Origin: Rhodosalinus sp041685465
GTDB lineage: Bacteria > Pseudomonadota > Alphaproteobacteria > Rhodobacterales > Rhodobacteraceae
NCBI RefSeq assembly: GCF_041685465.1
Contig: NZ_JAWLFS010000035.1
Location: forward strand, 1 to 17,643
Direction of reading: 5' to 3'
DNA: 17,643 nucleotides
Shown one piece after another: positions 14,893 to 17,643 of this stretch (the first letter of the stretch is position 1; each line of letters starts with the position of its first letter). The notes beneath the pieces were generated by a model, which ran no database searches, had not been told where the DNA came from, and saw only the letters and a list, made by a program, of their open reading frames with translations. Position numbers and translations under genes: made by a program.

Positions 14893-15285
14893 TCAGCCAA
14901 AAGCCCGGCCATCGCCGCTGCGCAGAGTGGCGCGGGTCTCGTCGCGCATGCGGCGCAGTTCGTCCATCGCTTCCTCGATCTGCGCCTTCTGCCGGGCGAG
15001 CTCGTCGAGCTGCGCGTCCGCGGCCTCGACGAAGGTGCGCATCTGCGTCTCGGTGCCTTCCTTCTCGTAGATCAGCAGCCATTGCCGGATATCCTCGAGC
15101 TGAAAGCCATAACGCCGCCCGCGCAGGATGAGCGTCATGCGGGCGAGTTCGCGCGGTCCGTAGAAGCGCTGCCGCCCGATGCGCTCGGGTTGCAGGATCT
15201 CGATGTACTCGTAATACCTGAGCGTGCGTGGCGTCACCTCGAAGCGCGCGCACATTTCCTTGAACGAGAGGCGTGGCTCGGACAT
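14893..15285 (-). CDS. MerR-family transcriptional regulator (second paralogue)
   Basis: This 130-residue regulator parallels its downstream neighbour: helix-turn-helix at 7-74 (LSFKEMCARFEVTPRTLRYY, wing IGRQRFYGPRELAR, then RRYGFQLEDIRQWLLIYEKE) and a coiled coil at 80-120. One cysteine (12) and no metal-binding loop are present, so an organic effector is likely. Similarity to the other MerR protein is clear in the DNA-binding half (EMC..F.VTPRTLR.YE, LILRG.R.GF.LE.IRQ.L), suggesting an old duplication. GGGAG precedes the ATG at 15285 by eight bases; the frame is open much further upstream but only across the opposite-strand thioesterase gene. It is divergent from the thioesterase-MATE operon over a 121-bp gap containing a palindrome, so it may control that operon, its own gene or the downstream block. 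Confidence 0.9.
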   Translation of the reverse strand: MSEPRLSFKEMCARFEVTPRTLRYYEYIEILQPERIGRQRFYGPRELARMTLILRGRRYGFQLEDIRQWLLIYEKEGTETQMRTFVEAADAQLDELARQKAQIEEAMDELRRMRDETRATLRSGDGRAFG

Positions 15286-15305
15286 CCGCAATCTCCCTTG
15301 CCTTC

Positions 15306-15315
15306 GACCTAGGTC
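15306..15315. promoter_or_regulatory. GACCTAGGTC palindrome in the divergent MerR/thioesterase gap
   Basis: A perfect 10-bp palindrome lies 20 bases before the MerR start codon and about 90 bases before the thioesterase start. MerR proteins bind dyads inside promoter spacers, so this is a candidate operator. TTGCCT (15298-15303) is a possible plus-strand -35, but I see no clear -10. Confidence 0.45.
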
Positions 15316-15406
15316 CCCGGCGACGCGTGGGCAACCGCGGGCGGCGGTCTTGCGCTCGCCCGGGCGGCGCGCGATGAAGGACGGGACTGGCGAGGATCGA
15401 GAGCGC

Positions 15407-15832
15407 ATGACCCCCGACAAGGCAGAAATGGCGCGCCGGTTCACCGAGGCGATCCCCCACGTGAAGGCGCTGGGCATGGAGTTCGCGCACCTCGGCGACG
15501 GCGAGGCCTCGATGCGGATGCCGTGGAACCCGCGATTCGTGGGCGATCCGGAAACCGGCGTGATCCATGGAGGTGCGGTCTCGGCGCTGATGGACACCTG
15601 CTGCGGCGCCGCGGTGATGAGCCACCCGGCCGCGCCCGGCACGACGGCGACGCTCGATCTGCGCATCGACTACATGCGCCCCGCGACGCCGGGGCAGAGC
15701 GTGCGCACCACGGCCACCTGCTACCGGCTGACGCGCACGGTCGCTTTCGTCCGCGCCACCGCCTGGGACGACGACGATGCGCGCCCGGTCGCCACGGCGA
15801 CCGGGGCCTTCACCGTGGAGGGTGTCAAATGA
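15407..15832 (+). CDS. PaaI-type hotdog-fold acyl-CoA thioesterase (first of a pair)
   Basis: This 141-residue protein has a single hotdog domain. It shows the PaaI signature: NPRFVGDPETGVIHGGAVSA with His54-Gly55-Gly56, then ALMDTCCG with Asp63 where family members keep the catalytic acid. The strand DLRIDYMRPATPGQSV (84-99) and the FVRATAWDDDDARPVATATG strand (114-133) complete the fold. It should hydrolyse an acyl- or aryl-CoA thioester; the substrate is unknown. The start at 15407 has GAGGA about ten bases upstream; an in-frame ATG at 15374 has poorer support. Its stop overlaps the next start (ATGA). Position beside beta-oxidation genes suggests release of CoA from stalled intermediates, which is inference. 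Confidence 0.85.
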   Translation: MTPDKAEMARRFTEAIPHVKALGMEFAHLGDGEASMRMPWNPRFVGDPETGVIHGGAVSALMDTCCGAAVMSHPAAPGTTATLDLRIDYMRPATPGQSVRTTATCYRLTRTVAFVRATAWDDDDARPVATATGAFTVEGVK

Positions 15833-16341
15833 GCGGTCCCCGCCCGGAGCCCGTGCAGGTCGTCAAGCAGCGCCGCGACGCCGCGCTCTCCGCGCTGTCG
15901 GGCGGGGTTCCCTACATCCAGTATCTCGGCATCGGCTTCGAGCGCCGCGGCGACGAGCTGACCGCGGTGCTGCCCTTCGACGACAAGCTGATCGGCAACC
16001 CGATGCTGCCCGCGCTTCACGGCGGGGTCACGGCGGCCTTCCTGGAGACCGCGGCGATCATCGAGCTGTCGTGGCAGATGCTCTGGCCCGACATCGAGTC
16101 GGGCGCGCTCGACCCCGACCGGCTCGCCGCGGGCGAGCTGCCGCGCCTGCCGAGGACCATCGATTTCACCGTGGATTACCTGCGCTCGGGCCTGCCGCGC
16201 GACGCCTACGCGCGGGCACGCGTCAACCGCTCCGGCCGGCGCTACTCGAGCGTTCATGTCGAGGCGTGGCAGGACAACCGTGCCCGCCTCTTCGCGCAGG
16301 CGACCGGGCACTTCCTGATGCCGCCCCGCGATGGCGGCTGA
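15829..16341 (+). CDS. PaaI-type hotdog-fold thioesterase (second of a pair)
   Basis: This 170-residue hotdog protein has IGNPMLPALHGGVTAAFLETAA, with His64-Gly65-Gly66 and Glu73 in the place where the first paralogue has Asp63. Glu is used as the acid in some hotdog subfamilies. The RTIDFTVDYLRSGLPRDAYA strand (109-128) and SSVHVEAWQDNRARLFAQATG (140-160) finish the fold. An insertion of about 20 residues (84-106, QMLWPDIESGALDPDRLAAG...) separates it from the first copy. The ATG overlaps the previous stop by four bases, so translation is coupled. This suggests that the two subunits may work together, possibly as a hetero-oligomer; that is inference. Its own end overlaps the MATE gene by 11 bases. 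Confidence 0.83.
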   Translation: MSGPRPEPVQVVKQRRDAALSALSGGVPYIQYLGIGFERRGDELTAVLPFDDKLIGNPMLPALHGGVTAAFLETAAIIELSWQMLWPDIESGALDPDRLAAGELPRLPRTIDFTVDYLRSGLPRDAYARARVNRSGRRYSSVHVEAWQDNRARLFAQATGHFLMPPRDGG

Positions 16342-17643
16342 GGCCCCGGCGCCGCGCGAGGTCGACCACGCCCGGGTGCTGCGCATCGCGGTGCCAATCG
16401 TCATCTCGAACGCCACGATCCCGCTGCTCGGCGCCGTCGATACCGGCGTCGTCGGGCAGATGGGGGAGGCCGCGCCGATCGGGGCCGTGGGCCTCGGCGC
16501 GATCGTCATCACCGCGGTCTACTGGGTCTTCGGCTTCCTGCGCATGGGGACCACCGGCCTCGCCGCGCAGGCCGAGGGCGCGGGCGACGGCGGCGAGGTC
16601 GCGGCGCTCCTGACGCGCGTCCTGCTGATCGGGCTCGGGGCGGGCGCGGGCCTGATCCTGCTGCAACTTCCGATCTTCTGGGCCGCCTTCGAACTCGCGC
16701 CGGCGAGCGCGGAGGTCGAGGGGCTGGCGCGTGGCTATCTCGGCATACGGGTCTGGAGCGCGCCGGCCGCCATCGCGATCTACGGGGTCACCGGCTGGCT
16801 CATCGCGCGGGAGCGCACGCGCGCCGTCCTCGTGCTGCAGGTCTGGATGAACGGGGTGAACATCCTGCTCGACCTGTGGTTCGTCCTCGGCCTCGGCTGG
16901 GGCGTGGAGGGCGTGGCCTTCGCCACCTTCCTCGCCGAGTGGTCGGCGCTCGCCCTCGGGCTCTGGCTCTGCCGCGACGCCTTCCGCCGGCCGGAGTGGC
17001 GCGACTGGGCGCGGGTCGCCGACGCGGAGCGCCTGCGCCGCATGGCAGTGGTGAACACAGACATCCTGATCCGCTCGCTGCTCCTGCAGACGGTCTTCGT
17101 CTCCTTCCTCTTCGTCGGCTCGGACTTCGGCGACGTCACGCTCGCCGCCAACCAGGTGCTGATGCAGTTCCTGCAGATCACCGCCTACGCGCTCGACGGT
17201 TTCGCCTTCGCCGCCGAAGCCATCGTCGGTCAGGCGATGGGCGCGCGAAGCGTGGCGACGCTGCGCCGTGGCGCGGCGGTCTCGAGCCTCTGGGGCGGGC
17301 TGTCGTCGCTCGGCATGGCGGCGGCCTTCGCGCTCGCGGGTCCCGCGATCATCGACCTGATGGCCACCGCGCCCGAGGTGCGGGCAGAGGCGCGCGTCTT
17401 TCTGCCCTGGATGGTCGCCGCGCCGCTGCTGGGCCTCGCGAGCTGGATGCTCGACGGCATCTTCATCGGCGCGACGCGCACCGCGGACATGCGCAACATG
17501 ATGGCGGTGAGCTTCGCGGTCTACGTCGCCGCGGCGCTCGCGCTGGTGCCGGCCTTCGGCAATCACGGGCTCTGGGCGGCGCTGCTGATCTCCTTCGTGG
17601 CGCGCGGCGTGACGCTCGGCCTGCGCTACCCGGCGCTGGAGCG
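16331..17643 (+). CDS. MATE-family efflux transporter, DinF-like (C-terminal end cut by window)
   Basis: The frame runs 437 residues to the right edge without a stop; MATE proteins are usually about 440-460 long, so only a few residues are missing. The hydrophobic pattern fits twelve membrane helices. Typical sequences are VLRIAVPIVISNATIPLLGA (16-35) with Asp37 in VDTGVVGQM, FLRMGTTGLAAQA (69-81), MNGVNILLDLWFVLGLGWGV (173-192), and NQVLMQFLQITAYALDGFAF followed by AAEAIVGQAMG (274-304), the last being characteristic of the DinF branch. It should exchange H+ or Na+ for a small organic molecule across the inner membrane. The ATG at 16331 lies inside the preceding thioesterase gene (11-base overlap), so expression is tied to the thioesterases. 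The exported compound is unknown. Confidence 0.9.
   Translation, partial: MAAEAPAPREVDHARVLRIAVPIVISNATIPLLGAVDTGVVGQMGEAAPIGAVGLGAIVITAVYWVFGFLRMGTTGLAAQAEGAGDGGEVAALLTRVLLIGLGAGAGLILLQLPIFWAAFELAPASAEVEGLARGYLGIRVWSAPAAIAIYGVTGWLIARERTRAVLVLQVWMNGVNILLDLWFVLGLGWGVEGVAFATFLAEWSALALGLWLCRDAFRRPEWRDWARVADAERLRRMAVVNTDILIRSLLLQTVFVSFLFVGSDFGDVTLAANQVLMQFLQITAYALDGFAFAAEAIVGQAMGARSVATLRRGAAVSSLWGGLSSLGMAAAFALAGPAIIDLMATAPEVRAEARVFLPWMVAAPLLGLASWMLDGIFIGATRTADMRNMMAVSFAVYVAAALALVPAFGNHGLWAALLISFVARGVTLGLRYPALE

Noticed and set aside
12783..15131. A plus-strand open frame of about 780 codons opposite the acyl-CoA dehydrogenase and MerR genes
   Set aside because: It spans several genes and their gaps and has no domain signature; it is an antisense shadow.

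Overview
The window looks like chromosomal DNA of a GC-rich marine-type alphaproteobacterium of the Rhodobacterales (Roseobacter/Paracoccaceae group). The evidence is the gene set: an acpP-fabF-mltG block running straight into the first genes of a Rhodobacter capsulatus-type gene transfer agent (GTA), acyl-CoA dehydrogenases typical of roseobacters, TTGNCN/TATAGG promoters, and a hairpin plus GGGATATTT...AAGAAGAAG intergenic repeat. No tRNA, rRNA, CRISPR array or insertion sequence is visible.

Left part (1-4452). A partial GT4 glycosyltransferase (minus strand, cut by the left edge) diverges from a fatty acid synthesis run on the plus strand: fabG, acpP, fabF, mltG. acpP has its own clear promoter and a perfect intrinsic terminator. 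fabF and mltG touch (TGA then ATG) and are probably translationally coupled.

GTA head (4453-6540). Downstream of mltG is a dense leader: a 12-bp palindrome, a near-consensus promoter, a strong intrinsic terminator and a second hairpin next to the ribosome binding site. It precedes two overlapping genes that look like GTA g1 (small terminase, TTG start) and g2 (large terminase with intact ATPase and nuclease motifs). The rest of a GTA cluster (portal, protease, capsid, tail) is absent. After g2 comes a hairpin and then convergent beta-oxidation genes. This orphan packaging module and its attenuator-like leader are the most unusual things in the window.

Beta-oxidation block (6542-15285, minus strand). 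Two gene groups are read right to left. Group one is a MerR regulator, a DmdC-like acyl-CoA dehydrogenase, a small ribbon-helix-helix-like protein and an LCAD/IVD-type acyl-CoA dehydrogenase. Group two is a glutathione S-transferase, thiolase fadA and multifunctional fadJ. Together they supply the four steps of the cycle: dehydrogenation, hydration, second dehydrogenation and thiolysis. A 355-bp gap between the groups holds two inverted copies of a hairpin repeat whose stems differ by compensating changes. A second MerR paralogue lies upstream of the first, separated by 241 bp rich in inverted repeats.

Right part (15407-17643, plus strand). Two hotdog-fold (PaaI-type) thioesterases and a MATE-family transporter overlap head to tail as a tight operon, divergent from the second MerR gene. 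The MATE gene runs off the right edge with only its last residues missing.
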